DNA of 64,000 bases, taken from assembly GCA_012034865.1 (NCBI GenBank), contig JAAUOM010000003.1:1-64000 (forward strand), read 5' to 3'. The position numbers were made by a program, and so were the translations under genes. A model generated the notes under the pieces. The model searched no databases. It had not been told where the DNA came from and worked only from the letters and a program-made list of their open reading frames with translations. The DNA is from Acaryochloris sp. CRU_2_0. GTDB lineage: Bacteria; Cyanobacteriota; Cyanobacteriia; Thermosynechococcales; Thermosynechococcaceae. Of this stretch, positions 55,022 through 64,000 are shown piece by piece. How positions within the stretch are numbered: the stretch's first letter is position 1; each line of letters starts with the position of its first letter.

Positions 55022-57654
55022 GAATTCGTTTTACTCCTCTCAATCACAGATGCCTCACCTTGAATGGGTAAGGTAAAGGAAAAAGTGCTGCCCTGTCCGG
55101 GTTGGCTTGCTACCCAAATCTCTCCTCTGTGTTGGTGAACAATACTATGACAAATCGCTAGCCCTAGTCCTGTGCCTTCATGGTTGCGCGCATCGGAGGA
55201 ATCAGCTTGTTGAAATCGCTCAAAGATCGTGTCAATTTTTTCGGGAGGAATGCCTCGACCTTGATCGCGAACATGAATACACACCTGCGTCGGTTCGATG
55301 TCGTTGGGCTGCCGCGCCTCCGTTGGTAGCAATGCATCACTGATAGAACAACTGGGGGGAGTGAGGGAAACTTTGGCTGCCGTCAGCCAGACCGTGCCGC
55401 CAGGGGGCGAGAACTTGATGGCATTACTGAGGAGATTCGTCAGGGTTTGAACGATGCGATCGCCATCGACATCGGCCAAGACCGATAAGGGTCTGACTGA
55501 CAAGGTGACCTGCATTTGCGTGGCCAATCCCTGCATAGTATTTGTGGCTTGAGTCATCAGATCAGCAATATTGCAAGGCTGCTTGCTCATACTGACTTGG
55601 CCTGACTCAATTCGTTCCACATCGAGAATATCGTTGATCAAACGTACCAAACGGTCGGTGCTGTCCACCGCGATTTTGAGCAGACGCTGGCTCTTTTCCG
55701 GTTGAGCCGCCAAAAGTCCACTGGTGAGCATCCGTAACGACCCATGAATCGAGGTGAGGGGCGTGCGTAATTCATGGCTGACGACGGAAATAAACTCATC
55801 TTTCATGCGCTCGACGATTTGGCGATCGCTAATATCTTTGAAGGTAATGACTGCGCCGACAATCTGGGTTTGTTCTCGAATCGGTGTACTCACGTACTCG
55901 ACGGGGAAGATCGACCCATCTCGACGCTGAAACTCATCGCTAATAAAGCGATGGGTTGCCCCTGATCTTAAGGAGTCCACAAAGGGATAAGGTGACTGGG
56001 GCGCTGCACCTAATTGCTGAGGATTGGGTCCTAAAATCAGCTCTACAGATTGGCCAATCAGGTCGGCAACGGCATATCCCAACATGTCCGCAGCAGCGGG
56101 ATTGATAAAGGTGATTTGGGTATCCAAATCCAGGCCACATAATCCTTCTCCCATCGAATTTAAGATCAATTCGTTTTGACGGGTCAGTTGGGCTAAAGAG
56201 GCTTGCGCTTCGATCCGCTCGGTGATGTCGCGCAGAATGGCTGTGAAGACTTCTTCGTTCCCCAACTGTAATTTGGAGATGGAGGCTTCAGCATTAAAGG
56301 AGGTTCCATCTCGGCGTCGCGCCAAGATCGGACGTCGCCCCTCCCCCATTTGATGAGCTGGTGCGTTGGAGTGAGCATAATCTTGAATCTGCTGCTGATG
56401 GGTTGTCACAAATTCGGGAGGCAAGAGCAGATCCAAGGGTTGACCCAAAATCTCTTGGCGGGTATAGCCAAACATCTTTTCCGCCCCTTGATTAAACAGG
56501 GTAATGGTTTGGGAACCATCCACCGAAATAATGGCATCTTCGGCAATTTCTAAGATGCCAGCAAAGCGCGCCTGCGAGTGTTGCAAGGCCGCTTCGGCTT
56601 GCTGCCGGGTTTTCAGTTCGGCGCGCAGTTTTGCGTTGGTGGTTCGCAGTGCCGTTGTCCGCTCTGCGACTCGCTGCTCCAAGTCATGTTTGGCTTCTTG
56701 CAATACCACTTCGACTTGTTCACGCTCACTGAGTTCGGCTTGTAGTTGGCAGTAGAGTTCGGATTGTTGAATTGCGATCGCCAATTGGGTGGCCAGTCGC
56801 TGCAACAGCTTCACTTCTAGGGGCTTCCACTGGCGAGAACCTCGACAGTGGTGGGCAATCAGCAGACCCCAAACCCGATTCTCTTGCAAGATAGGCACCA
56901 CCAAGTTGGCCTGAACCTGAAATTGGATGAGCAGATCCCGATGGCAGGGGGTGAGAGGGGCAGTGTAGATATTCTCAATGGAACTGGTTTGAATAGGCTG
57001 AGCCGGATTGCCAAAAATATCTGGAAAGCAGGGATCGTGAATTTTCGTCCCTAAAAGGGAAGACCACTGATCGCTATTGACAGATTCCACCAAAACCATC
57101 CCCCGCCAATTTTCTGCCAAGCGGAAGATCAGCACCCGATCGGTTTGTAATAATTGCCGGACTTCTGCCACGGTGGTATTGAGAATGGTGTAGAGGTCAA
57201 GGGACTGGCGAATTCGAGCTGCGATCGCACTCAATAATTGCTCATGCTCAATCTGCTGCTGCAAGGTTAAAGCCGATTGCTGCTGTTCGGTAATATCAAT
57301 GCCAGTACCAATCACCAGTTGTACTGTATCACCTGTCGTCAGCACCGTATTAGACCAAGCAATCAAGCGCTGTTGTCCCGTTTTGGTCAGCCAGTGATTT
57401 TGATGTTGATTAGGGGATTGCTGGACAAGCAATTGCTCAAAAACGGCTTGGACGGCTGCTGTTTCTTCCGGCAACAGTAGCACCTCCGAGATCAGACGGT
57501 TTTCAACTTCCGCAAACGTATATCCAGAAACACGTTCACAGGCTTGGTTAAAACCGATGATATGTCCTTCTACATCCAGAATCACCACTAAAGTCGTCAT
57601 CCAATGGGATTGATGACGTAAGAGATCGGCGGTGTCTTCCTGTTCCCTCGTCAT
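55018..57654 (-). CDS. PAS-GAF-PAS-PAS sensor histidine kinase with DXCF cyanobacteriochrome-like GAF
   Basis: About 878 residues. Order: PAS (near 20-125), GAF (about 140-300), coiled coil, two PAS domains (GILEIAEDAIISVDG and NELILNSMGEGLCGLD), HisKA (FISVVSHELRTPLTSIHGS) and ATPase (NLLSNAIKF, DQGRGIPPEKI, GTGLGLAIC). The GAF domain holds DPCF and, exactly 28 residues later, PCHRDLL; these are the Asp-x-Cys-Phe and chromophore-binding Cys-His of DXCF cyanobacteriochromes, so a bilin light sensor is likely. ATG at 57654 follows the upstream regulator's stop by 4 bp. It is coupled to the CheY gene downstream. Confidence 0.88.
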   Translation of the reverse strand: MTREQEDTADLLRHQSHWMTTLVVILDVEGHIIGFNQACERVSGYTFAEVENRLISEVLLLPEETAAVQAVFEQLLVQQSPNQHQNHWLTKTGQQRLIAWSNTVLTTGDTVQLVIGTGIDITEQQQSALTLQQQIEHEQLLSAIAARIRQSLDLYTILNTTVAEVRQLLQTDRVLIFRLAENWRGMVLVESVNSDQWSSLLGTKIHDPCFPDIFGNPAQPIQTSSIENIYTAPLTPCHRDLLIQFQVQANLVVPILQENRVWGLLIAHHCRGSRQWKPLEVKLLQRLATQLAIAIQQSELYCQLQAELSEREQVEVVLQEAKHDLEQRVAERTTALRTTNAKLRAELKTRQQAEAALQHSQARFAGILEIAEDAIISVDGSQTITLFNQGAEKMFGYTRQEILGQPLDLLLPPEFVTTHQQQIQDYAHSNAPAHQMGEGRRPILARRRDGTSFNAEASISKLQLGNEEVFTAILRDITERIEAQASLAQLTRQNELILNSMGEGLCGLDLDTQITFINPAAADMLGYAVADLIGQSVELILGPNPQQLGAAPQSPYPFVDSLRSGATHRFISDEFQRRDGSIFPVEYVSTPIREQTQIVGAVITFKDISDRQIVERMKDEFISVVSHELRTPLTSIHGSLRMLTSGLLAAQPEKSQRLLKIAVDSTDRLVRLINDILDVERIESGQVSMSKQPCNIADLMTQATNTMQGLATQMQVTLSVRPLSVLADVDGDRIVQTLTNLLSNAIKFSPPGGTVWLTAAKVSLTPPSCSISDALLPTEARQPNDIEPTQVCIHVRDQGRGIPPEKIDTIFERFQQADSSDARNHEGTGLGLAICHSIVHQHRGEIWVASQPGQGSTFSFTLPIQGEASVIERSKTNS

Positions 57655-57658
57655 GGCC

Positions 57659-60034
57659 TTACCTATCATTCGCAAGTCCCACATAGGATTCACCTTCACT
57701 CCTGGGGAGGTGGGTCAAGGTTACCGCGTTCTGATCCACCGCTTTATACAGGGTAGAGAGGGTTGCTCCTGCCTCAGGATATTGGACGACACCCATCTTT
57801 ATCTTGATCAAAACGGGTTGATCAGGGGTTTCATGGCGGTAGCCCTCACACAGATGCTGTAAATGCTGCTCTGCTTCTGCCTGAGAGACACCGTAGAGAC
57901 CAATCAAAAATTCATTGCCACTCCAACGGGTCACCACATCCTCTTCCCCACAGCCCTGGCACAATTGCCGACCCACATGACGCAGAACCGCATCACCCGT
58001 TGCCAAGTCATGGTCATAATTGATTTGCCGTAGATTAGAAATCTTAACCAGGGCAATACACAAGGGCTGCTGCAATCCTTGAGCCTGTTTGATCATCTGT
58101 TCGAGCCTGAACATAGCAGGTTGGCGTTTATCAGCCTTGGTCAGGGTATCCACTTTCCATAACTGCTGTGACAATTGCATCCGTTCTAGACGATTGACAA
58201 GCCGAACCACTAGCTCTGGTCCGACAACGGGCTTGCTGACAAAATCATCCGCCCCTGCCACAAAAATCTGGTTTACGATCGCAGCTTCAGTGTGCGCGGT
58301 CAAAAACAGAATGGGGAGGTTGTGCCAGTAAGGATCATTGCGGACTACTTGGCAAAGTTCCATGCCGCTCACATAGGGCATTTCCACATCCAGAATCAAT
58401 AGATCGGGAGCGATCGTCACCAAGGTTTGCCAAAAGAGCCTGGGATCAGCGAGGGTATTGACCTTAAATCCCCAGGGTTCTAACAAGGGCGGCAGCATCT
58501 GCAAGATCTGATCATCATCATCGACAATCATGACTTTCGCGGTCATCGCTTGGGCTTGTTGGAGGACCTCATCCACTGCATGGAGAATCTGAATCGGTGC
58601 AATGGGTTTCTCTAAATAAACTTTGCCCCCCAAGCGAACCACTTCCAGGCGAGAATGCAAACTGTCAGGATTTCCCAAAAATAACACGGGAATCCTAGGA
58701 ATCTGCCGATTGACCTGCTCTACAAAGGCCAAGGTCTGATTTTTATTTTGGCCAACGTCTGGATCAATTAAAATAACTTGGGGTGGATCCTGCATAAGAA
58801 CACGGTAGGCAGCCTCCAAATCAGCCACTGCTTGGAGATGCCAATCCCAATGGGTAGCTTGCGCTGTGAGATCGAGTACCCATTGTTGATCAGCATCAAT
58901 CACTAGCAAGGACGGTACCGTAGCCGAGGAAGCAGTGGCCTGTTCTAAAGAGGCGTGGGCAGAGTGATCTACCGTTTGCCGGAGGTGATCAACTGCTTGC
59001 TGAAGTTCCTGGATATGCTCAGTTGCCAAAGGTCTCGGCATTTTCAGGATTTGTTCAATATTACGAGCCAGCTCTGTTCCTTTCTGCATGCCGAACATCC
59101 CCAAGGAGCCAGCCAAGGTATGGGTTTCTTGCTCTGCTTTTTGTTGGAGGGTCGGATCAATCAGCCCTGGGTTAGCGGTTAGGGCTGAACTGGCCTGTTC
59201 GATCACTTGCACCTGATTACTAATGCGGGGTTGATAGCGTTGCCAAATCGTGGCAATGGTCTTCGCCTGGTTCTCAAGGATCGCCCCTCCAGCATTCTGC
59301 TGTGATGGGGACTGAGCATTCTTGAGGGTTAATGCCTGAGCATTTATCGTTTTCAGCTCAGACAGCGGCTTCAGACGATAGCCAATGCCGTACACCGTCT
59401 CAATCACATCTGGGGGAGCAGTGGCATCGCGCAATTTATGGCGAAGCCCTTTAATGTGGGTTCTCACCGCCTCTTCCCCCGGCATATCTTGGTAGATCCA
59501 CAGATGTTCTAGTAACATACCGCAGCTAAACACCCGGCGAGGGTTACGCATCAACAGTTCTAGCAAGGCATATTCTTTAGGGGTTAAAGAGAGGGGCTGG
59601 TTCCCATAGTTGACCTGAGTAGAACTGGGATCTAGTTCGATGCCTGCCCATTCTAAGATGGGTGTGGTGTGGAGTTGACCCCGCCGCAACAAGGCTCGAA
59701 TCCGAGCTTCTAACTCTTCTAAATCAAAGGGTTTGACGACATAGTCATCTGCACCCGCATCCAGGCCTACCGCTTTTTCATGGCTATTATCATTCCCTGT
59801 TAACAAGAGAATGGGCATGGCATACCCTTGGTTGCGAAGCTGGCGACAGAGGGTGATGCCATCCAGCTTAGGCAACTTTACATCCAGCAACAGCAGATCA
59901 TAATCAAAAGCCTCGACCATATCCGCTGCACTTTCGCCATCAGTAGTTGTTTCTACCGCGTAACTGCAATTTCTAAGGAGTGTAGTCAAGGCAGCAGCAG
60001 TGGCTTGGTCGTCCTCAACAACCAGTATCCTCAT
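57659..60034 (-). CDS. multi-domain response regulator REC-wHTH-Hpt-REC-REC-GGDEF(degenerate)
   Basis: About 791 residues. ATG at 60034 has AGGAG upstream. Order: receiver (LLLLDVKLPKLDGITLCRQL, KPF), OmpR-type winged helix (LSLTPKEYALLELLMRNP, VRTHIKGLRHKL), Hpt with HTLAGSLGMFG, a receiver-like domain (VILIDPDVGQ), a full receiver (DLLILDVEMPYVSGMELC) and a GGDEF domain whose signature is SGNEF instead of GGDEF, so probably no cyclase activity. It directly precedes the sensor kinase. It suggests a phosphorelay with DNA-binding output. Confidence 0.9.
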   Translation of the reverse strand: MRILVVEDDQATAAALTTLLRNCSYAVETTTDGESAADMVEAFDYDLLLLDVKLPKLDGITLCRQLRNQGYAMPILLLTGNDNSHEKAVGLDAGADDYVVKPFDLEELEARIRALLRRGQLHTTPILEWAGIELDPSSTQVNYGNQPLSLTPKEYALLELLMRNPRRVFSCGMLLEHLWIYQDMPGEEAVRTHIKGLRHKLRDATAPPDVIETVYGIGYRLKPLSELKTINAQALTLKNAQSPSQQNAGGAILENQAKTIATIWQRYQPRISNQVQVIEQASSALTANPGLIDPTLQQKAEQETHTLAGSLGMFGMQKGTELARNIEQILKMPRPLATEHIQELQQAVDHLRQTVDHSAHASLEQATASSATVPSLLVIDADQQWVLDLTAQATHWDWHLQAVADLEAAYRVLMQDPPQVILIDPDVGQNKNQTLAFVEQVNRQIPRIPVLFLGNPDSLHSRLEVVRLGGKVYLEKPIAPIQILHAVDEVLQQAQAMTAKVMIVDDDDQILQMLPPLLEPWGFKVNTLADPRLFWQTLVTIAPDLLILDVEMPYVSGMELCQVVRNDPYWHNLPILFLTAHTEAAIVNQIFVAGADDFVSKPVVGPELVVRLVNRLERMQLSQQLWKVDTLTKADKRQPAMFRLEQMIKQAQGLQQPLCIALVKISNLRQINYDHDLATGDAVLRHVGRQLCQGCGEEDVVTRWSGNEFLIGLYGVSQAEAEQHLQHLCEGYRHETPDQPVLIKIKMGVVQYPEAGATLSTLYKAVDQNAVTLTHLPRSEGESYVGLANDR

Positions 60035-60159
60035 GGTGGGTCTCCTGACGTTGGCTTCGAAAGCATCTCTAAGACAATTGCTACTCCAATTATCGGTAAA
60101 AAATTGCAGTTGCAACATAGAGATTTCTTGCGAAATGCCATCAGAATCCATCTTGAGGG

Positions 60160-60612
60160 TCAATTGGCTGCTCTCAAGATCGGCGGATTATTTAACCCTG
60201 AACGCAACCATTGGTAGGATACCCCATTGAGTAACAGGCCAATTCCTAATAAATAGGCCATCAAAAACAACTGATAGCTGGGAACACCAACCCGCACATC
60301 TAAGAGCAAATGCAGGGCATTAATGAGCGTATACAGGAGGGTCAGCCCCAAATGCAGCTTTCGATATCGGCAGTTTTCGACAAGGGCGGTAGCGATGATT
60401 GCCGCCAGAGCAATCCCAAAGACGGCCAACATCAACCAGAGGATAGTGGCTAAATTCAAATACTCATGGGTATGGGATTCTGCCACGCTCAGACCATGAA
60501 ATAGCGGCATGAGGGCGAGTTGAGTATGAAACAACATTCCTAAGAGGTAGGCTGTCCACAAAGTGATAATTTTAATCCGATAGCTCCAGCTATTCCGCTC
60601 AATGCTCATCAC
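60160..60612 (-). CDS. hypothetical membrane protein
   Basis: A 150-residue protein with about four membrane helices (ITLWTAYLLGMLFHTQLALM, LATILWLMLAVFGIALAAII, LTLLYTLINALHLLLDV, FLMAYLLGIGLLLNG). HTHEYLNLA and NALHLLLD may bind metal or cofactor, but I do not recognise the family. It lies upstream of the large regulator on the same strand. Confidence 0.6.
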   Translation of the reverse strand: MMSIERNSWSYRIKIITLWTAYLLGMLFHTQLALMPLFHGLSVAESHTHEYLNLATILWLMLAVFGIALAAIIATALVENCRYRKLHLGLTLLYTLINALHLLLDVRVGVPSYQLFLMAYLLGIGLLLNGVSYQWLRSGLNNPPILRAAN

Positions 60613-60717
60613 CTACCTCCTCTAGCCATACCGCTTCTATCGCCAGCTTATGGATCAATTTTGAGGAACTTGTGAGTTCTCAAAACTGGCGGTAGGGTTG
60701 GCGGCGAGTTGTGATGA

Positions 60718-61458
60718 TCAAGGATTAAGGATCTCTAGCCCTTCTGTAATCGCATTTTGAATCGTGGGTTCAGACTCTTGTTGCAGGAGTAACTGCAAAT
60801 ATTCTCGCAGCTCCTGAGTCCGCTGAGAATCGAGGCAGGTTGATTCGACAAAATGGTTGATCTGCCGTATGGCAATCAGGCGCTTCAGGGGATCGAGGGC
60901 AGTGAGATGATTGATCCAATAGTCTATTTGGGTTGGGGTCAGCCGCTGTTTGTCTTGCTTAAACAGTTGCCAAAGGCATAGCCCCAACACACTCAACACC
61001 CCTAAACCTTGTAAAAGGATGGCTAGGGCTAACCAAAAACTATTCGTATCCCGCCAGATTAGCAAGGTGATATAGCTGGCAATCAGGGACAATAGACCAC
61101 AGCCCACCGCAAGGATGCTGGTGGTATAGGAGCCTGTAAACCATTTAACAAGGGTTTGCCAAGAGCAAAGGGGTCGAGAATACACCTGCTGCACCAGCAG
61201 TGTTGTCCCCAAACCCATCAATAGGGAAAACAACAGTAAGCCATTCCACCGCATCAAGAGGAGAGTGACTCCTAAAGCGATCAACCATACCCCTAGACCT
61301 TGTCGTTCAATCAGGCGTGTCCATCGACTGACCCTGGTTTGGAGTCCATGCAGGATCTTGGCCATCAGATCGGTGAATAGGGTGTGTCTGACGGGTGAGA
61401 TGGTGTGGTTGGCAAACCAGTGCCAGACCGTGTGATGGAGGGATGAAACCTTGACCAT
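60718..61458 (-). CDS. hypothetical membrane protein with helical C-terminal domain
   Basis: A 246-residue protein. Four hydrophobic helices (LGVWLIALGVTLLLMRW, GLLLFSLLMGLGTTLLV, ILAVGCGLLSLIASYITLLI, WLALAILLQGLGVLSVLGLCL) precede a soluble helical part (ALDPLKRLIAIRQINHFVES, QELREYLQLLLQQESEPTI) that resembles HEAT-like repeats. No known family is recognised. Confidence 0.65.
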   Translation of the reverse strand: MVKVSSLHHTVWHWFANHTISPVRHTLFTDLMAKILHGLQTRVSRWTRLIERQGLGVWLIALGVTLLLMRWNGLLLFSLLMGLGTTLLVQQVYSRPLCSWQTLVKWFTGSYTTSILAVGCGLLSLIASYITLLIWRDTNSFWLALAILLQGLGVLSVLGLCLWQLFKQDKQRLTPTQIDYWINHLTALDPLKRLIAIRQINHFVESTCLDSQRTQELREYLQLLLQQESEPTIQNAITEGLEILNP

Positions 61459-61514
61459 GGGGCTGATCTGAATAGGGAGTGAAATAACGAAAGGGCAGAT
61501 CTTATGAGTCTAAC

Positions 61515-61925
61515 TTACCATTTCCCATAACTCCGACGAATTTGCCAATTGTCGAAGCTGTAGCGACCTGATCCGGTTTGCGCTAGTAGCAACAGCCCTC
61601 CAATTAACCCTACATTCTTGAGAAACTGGATGGGTGCCATCGGATCACTAAAATTCAAATGAAACATCAAGGTGGCAGGAATCAAGAAAAGGATGAGGGC
61701 GATCGCACCCCAACGGGTCTTAAAACCCAGCAACACCGAAAAGCCACCCCCCAGTAACAAGACAATGGCACCGATGGCCATCGCCATCGCTAAAGAATGC
61801 GGAAATCCTTTGCTGGCAATGGCTTGTTGCATACCCGCGAACTTGAAGCAATGATTAATCCCCGCATGAATAAAGATAGCCGACAGAAACCCTCTAGCAA
61901 TGACGGGCAGCAATTGGTCAATCAT
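61515..61925 (-). CDS. DoxX family membrane protein
   Basis: About 136 residues, starting at ATG 61925 (MIDQLLPVIARGFLSAIFIH). Four helices with the DoxX pattern: IFIHAGINHCFKF, the AIGAIVLLLGGGFSVLLGFKTRWGAIALIL block (split GGGFSVLLGFKTRW) and MFHLNF, then FLKNVGLIGGLLLLAQTGSGRYSFD. DoxX proteins are small quinone-linked or scaffold membrane proteins. Confidence 0.88.
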   Translation of the reverse strand: MIDQLLPVIARGFLSAIFIHAGINHCFKFAGMQQAIASKGFPHSLAMAMAIGAIVLLLGGGFSVLLGFKTRWGAIALILFLIPATLMFHLNFSDPMAPIQFLKNVGLIGGLLLLAQTGSGRYSFDNWQIRRSYGKW

Positions 61926-62060
61926 GGTTTTGTCTCTCTTTACATGCTGACTCTCTTTAACCTTATGCAAAAACTACTTTTCGTCAACTCTGATCAGGGG
62001 ATGGATCTCCTGAACTAGGGATACCCTTCCCAAAACTATAATGGAGAATAAAACCATCCA

Positions 62061-62873
62061 TTGAGACAATCCGTGACCTCTCCTGATCTAGAAACTGTGA
62101 CTGCCAATCCTCAGCCAGACCTCGACTCAGCCCCGTCGTCTTCCCCAGACGAAACCGTTGAGGATAGCGGACTGAACGATGTTGAGATGTCCCTGTTTGA
62201 GCATTTAGAGGAACTCCGCCAACGGATTTTCTATGGGCTGATTGCGGTTGCGATCGCCATTTTCGGCTGTTTCTTCAAAGTCAATTGGATTGTCAAGGTT
62301 CTAGAACAACCTGCCCAAGGGGTTAAATTTTTACAATTGGCTCCTGGAGAGTATTTCTTTGTCTCTCTGAAGGTGGCGGCCTACAGCGGTGTCTTGGTTG
62401 CCAGCCCATTTATCCTCTATCAAATTATCCAATTTGTCTTACCGGGGTTAACCCGCTCGGAACGCAGACTTTTAGGTCCCATTGTTTTTGGATCATCTGT
62501 CCTCTTTTTCGTGGGTTTGCTCTTTGCTTACGTGGCCTTAATTCCTGCTGCCCTGAATTTCTTTATTGAATATGGTGCAGATGTTGTTGAGCAACTGTGG
62601 TCTATTGACCGTTATTTTGAGTTTGTGTTGCTGCTGATGTTTAGTACGGGGATTGCCTTTCAAATTCCTGTCATTCAGATGTTATTGGGTTTAACAGGAC
62701 TGGTCTCTAGTCGGCAAATGCTATCGGGATGGCGCTATGTCATCCTGGGTGCTGCGGTTCTCGGCGCTGTTTTGACCCCCTCCACGGATCCGCTAACGCA
62801 AAGTTTGTTAGGGGGTGCGGTCATTGGTTTATATTTTGGCGGCACCGGGTTAGTGATCTTGACCGGGCATTAG
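62061..62873 (+). CDS. tatC: twin-arginine translocase subunit TatC
   Basis: A 270-residue six-helix core of the Tat translocase that recognises twin-arginine signals. A 40-residue acidic N-terminal extension precedes [41 protein letters not shown] and the [20 protein letters not shown] end are typical. The frame opens at a TTG (62061), with a GTG at 62073 as alternative. petC, whose product needs Tat, begins 660 bp downstream. Confidence 0.93.
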   Translation: MRQSVTSPDLETVTANPQPDLDSAPSSSPDETVEDSGLNDVEMSLFEHLEELRQRIFYGLIAVAIAIFGCFFKVNWIVKVLEQPAQGVKFLQLAPGEYFFVSLKVAAYSGVLVASPFILYQIIQFVLPGLTRSERRLLGPIVFGSSVLFFVGLLFAYVALIPAALNFFIEYGADVVEQLWSIDRYFEFVLLLMFSTGIAFQIPVIQMLLGLTGLVSSRQMLSGWRYVILGAAVLGAVLTPSTDPLTQSLLGGAVIGLYFGGTGLVILTGH

Positions 62874-62891
62874 CGATCGCCTGAGAACGGT

Positions 62892-63209
62892 TTAGAACTT
62901 TTCGAGTAACCACTCTGAGGTGCGCCCTCCCAGTTCCAAAGGGATGCTGACGGCTTTGCCCAACCGAGGCCGTTGTTTGGTGCTTTCAATGAAATCTTGA
63001 ACTTGCTGCACCGCTTGCCAACCCTGAATATAGGTTGCGATCGCACCTAAGTGTTCCAAGTACTCTGGTTCCGTCATCGGGAAAGATGCCTGCTCCAAAT
63101 AGCGCCACATGATCTGCACAAAAATTTTGCCTTGCGTGCGGCGCAATTGCACATCGTAGGAGCGTCCCCACTTTTCGATCAATAGCTGATGAAGTTGTTC
63201 ACCCGTCAT
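62892..63209 (-). CDS. DUF3067 family protein
   Basis: A 105-residue soluble protein: MTGEQLHQLLIEKWGRSYDV, QLRRTQGKIFVQIMWRYLEQ, then RPRLGKAVSIPLELGGR. This is the DUF3067 family of cyanobacteria and plastids, role unknown. It lies convergent with tatC (18 bp apart) and divergent from petC, so it may share control with the Rieske gene. Confidence 0.88.
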   Translation of the reverse strand: MTGEQLHQLLIEKWGRSYDVQLRRTQGKIFVQIMWRYLEQASFPMTEPEYLEHLGAIATYIQGWQAVQQVQDFIESTKQRPRLGKAVSIPLELGGRTSEWLLEKF

Positions 63210-63531
63210 CGTAATGATGCTTTATCCCTTGCGGATCACATTTACCCCCATTCTGTCGTTTCTAGGCAAGGAGAAGCAAGCTTGGGTCAGGGCGTGTCGG
63301 CAGGATAAACCAGGAGTAATTTACATTTCGTATGAAATAGAGGCTCATCAAGTGTGATAATAATGTCAAGAAATGTTATGACGCCTGGTGGTGATTCGCA
63401 ACATGTTTTCAACTCAATAACCTATCTAGGTTTGAGAGCAGGAAAAATCGTATTGCACGAGCATGGGCAGTGCCATCGGAGTCTAGCTTGAATGCTATCC
63501 GTCCATTACATCAGTAACATCACCGTAAATC
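63210..63531. other. divergent promoter region upstream of petC
   Basis: The 322 bases between DUF3067 and petC have no frame. AT-rich sequence around 63315-63380, including the small inverted repeat ATTTCGTATGAAAT (63326-63339), probably holds the petC promoter. I could not fix -10 and -35 boxes. Confidence 0.45.
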
Positions 63532-64000
63532 ATGGCTCAAGTCTCTGGATCTTCTGACGTGCCCGACATGGGTCGTCGTCAATTTATGAATTTGTTGACC
63601 TTTGGTACGATTACCGGCACCGCCTTAGGAGGGTTATACCCTGTCGTCAAATATTTCATCCCTCCTTCAAGTGGCAGTAGCGGTGGTGGCATTAACGCCA
63701 AAGATGCCCTGGGTAACGACGTCGTCGTCAGTGACTTTCTAGCAAGCCATAGTCCAGGTGAGCGTACCCTCACTCAAGGATTCAAAGGAGATCCAACCTA
63801 CGTTGTGATCACGGATGACAAAACCATTGCAGACTATGGGTTGAATGCTATCTGCACCCACCTCGGTTGTGTGGTTCCCTGGAATGCTGGCCAAAACAAA
63901 TTTATTTGCCCGTGTCATGGTTCACAGTACGATGCCACTGGTAAAGTGGTTCGCGGCCCTGCACCCTTATCCTTGGCTCTTGTCCATGCCAACAACGTCG
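63532..64000 (+). CDS. petC: cytochrome b6f Rieske iron-sulfur subunit, partial
   Basis: The frame from ATG 63532 runs to the window end (156 residues). The N-terminus [22 protein letters not shown] is an uncleaved twin-arginine-type anchor. A Gly/Ser-rich hinge follows ([10 protein letters not shown]), then the soluble domain with both cluster-binding boxes, [10 protein letters not shown] and CPCHGSQYD. The protein takes electrons from plastoquinol to cytochrome f. petA probably follows outside the window. Confidence 0.95.
   Translation, partial: MAQVSGSSDVPDMGRRQFMNLLTFGTITGTALGGLYPVVKYFIPPSSGSSGGGINAKDALGNDVVVSDFLASHSPGERTLTQGFKGDPTYVVITDDKTIADYGLNAICTHLGCVVPWNAGQNKFICPCHGSQYDATGKVVRGPAPLSLALVHANNV

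Overview
The window is chromosomal DNA from a cyanobacterium. Evidence includes a Rieske PetC start with a twin-arginine leader, two CP12 regulators, a PsbP-like lipoprotein, an LrtA/HPF-type ribosome factor, cyanobacterial domain families (DUF3067, DUF3285, DUF2949, DUF1816), at least 35 copies of the HIP1 octamer GCGATCGC, and a dnaA/dnaN neighbourhood of cyanobacterial type. Moderate GC and gene content would fit an Acaryochloris-like genome, but that is an inference. || Layout. 1-9,200: an IS982-type insertion sequence has entered a broken FTR1 iron permease gene; then a VanZ protein, two CP12 genes flanking a fructosamine kinase, a pterin glucosyltransferase/LD-carboxypeptidase pair, GDP-mannose dehydratase, a SpoIID-like protein, a TnpB remnant and a ylxR gene standing apart from nusA/infB. 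9,100-17,200: lambda-type lysozyme, an SDR protein, a serine hydrolase, a D27-like carotene isomerase, a pentapeptide protein, and frameshifted ilvB and MFS genes. 17,400-31,400: housekeeping genes hpf, lipB, moaE, yceD, jag, yidC, rnpA, rpmH, dnaA, a DnaA-box-rich candidate oriC, dnaN, trpG, dgkA, ybeY and purQ/purS. || 31,500-48,900 is the most interesting part: a complete Wzx/Wzy-type exopolysaccharide locus. The left, minus-strand arm carries pyruvyl transferase, glycosyltransferases, flippase, an Alg13/Alg14 pair, a free STAS protein, a STAS domain fused to the priming sugar transferase, and an RsbW-like kinase. The divergent right arm carries a Cache/PAS hybrid histidine kinase, a response regulator with a SpoIIE-type PP2C phosphatase, Wza, a Wzc-like co-polymerase and Wzy. 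All parts of a partner-switching circuit therefore sit inside the locus, and one partner is physically joined to the enzyme that starts the polymer. A tandem duplication of about 404-410 bp explains the origin of the free STAS protein. || 49,000-54,500: PsbP-like lipoprotein, tRNA-Ala(CGC), a YefM/YoeB-type toxin-antitoxin pair, hemF (frameshifted) and small cyanobacterial proteins. 54,600-60,100: a phosphorelay of a CheY-like protein, a sensor kinase whose GAF domain carries the two cysteines of DXCF cyanobacteriochromes, and an REC-wHTH-Hpt-REC-REC-GGDEF regulator. 60,100-64,000: membrane proteins, tatC, a DUF3067 gene and the start of petC. || Four otherwise normal genes (ilvB, MFS, hybrid kinase, hemF) are each broken by one missing base in a short base run. 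Two of them are normally essential, so base-calling errors should be considered before calling them pseudogenes.
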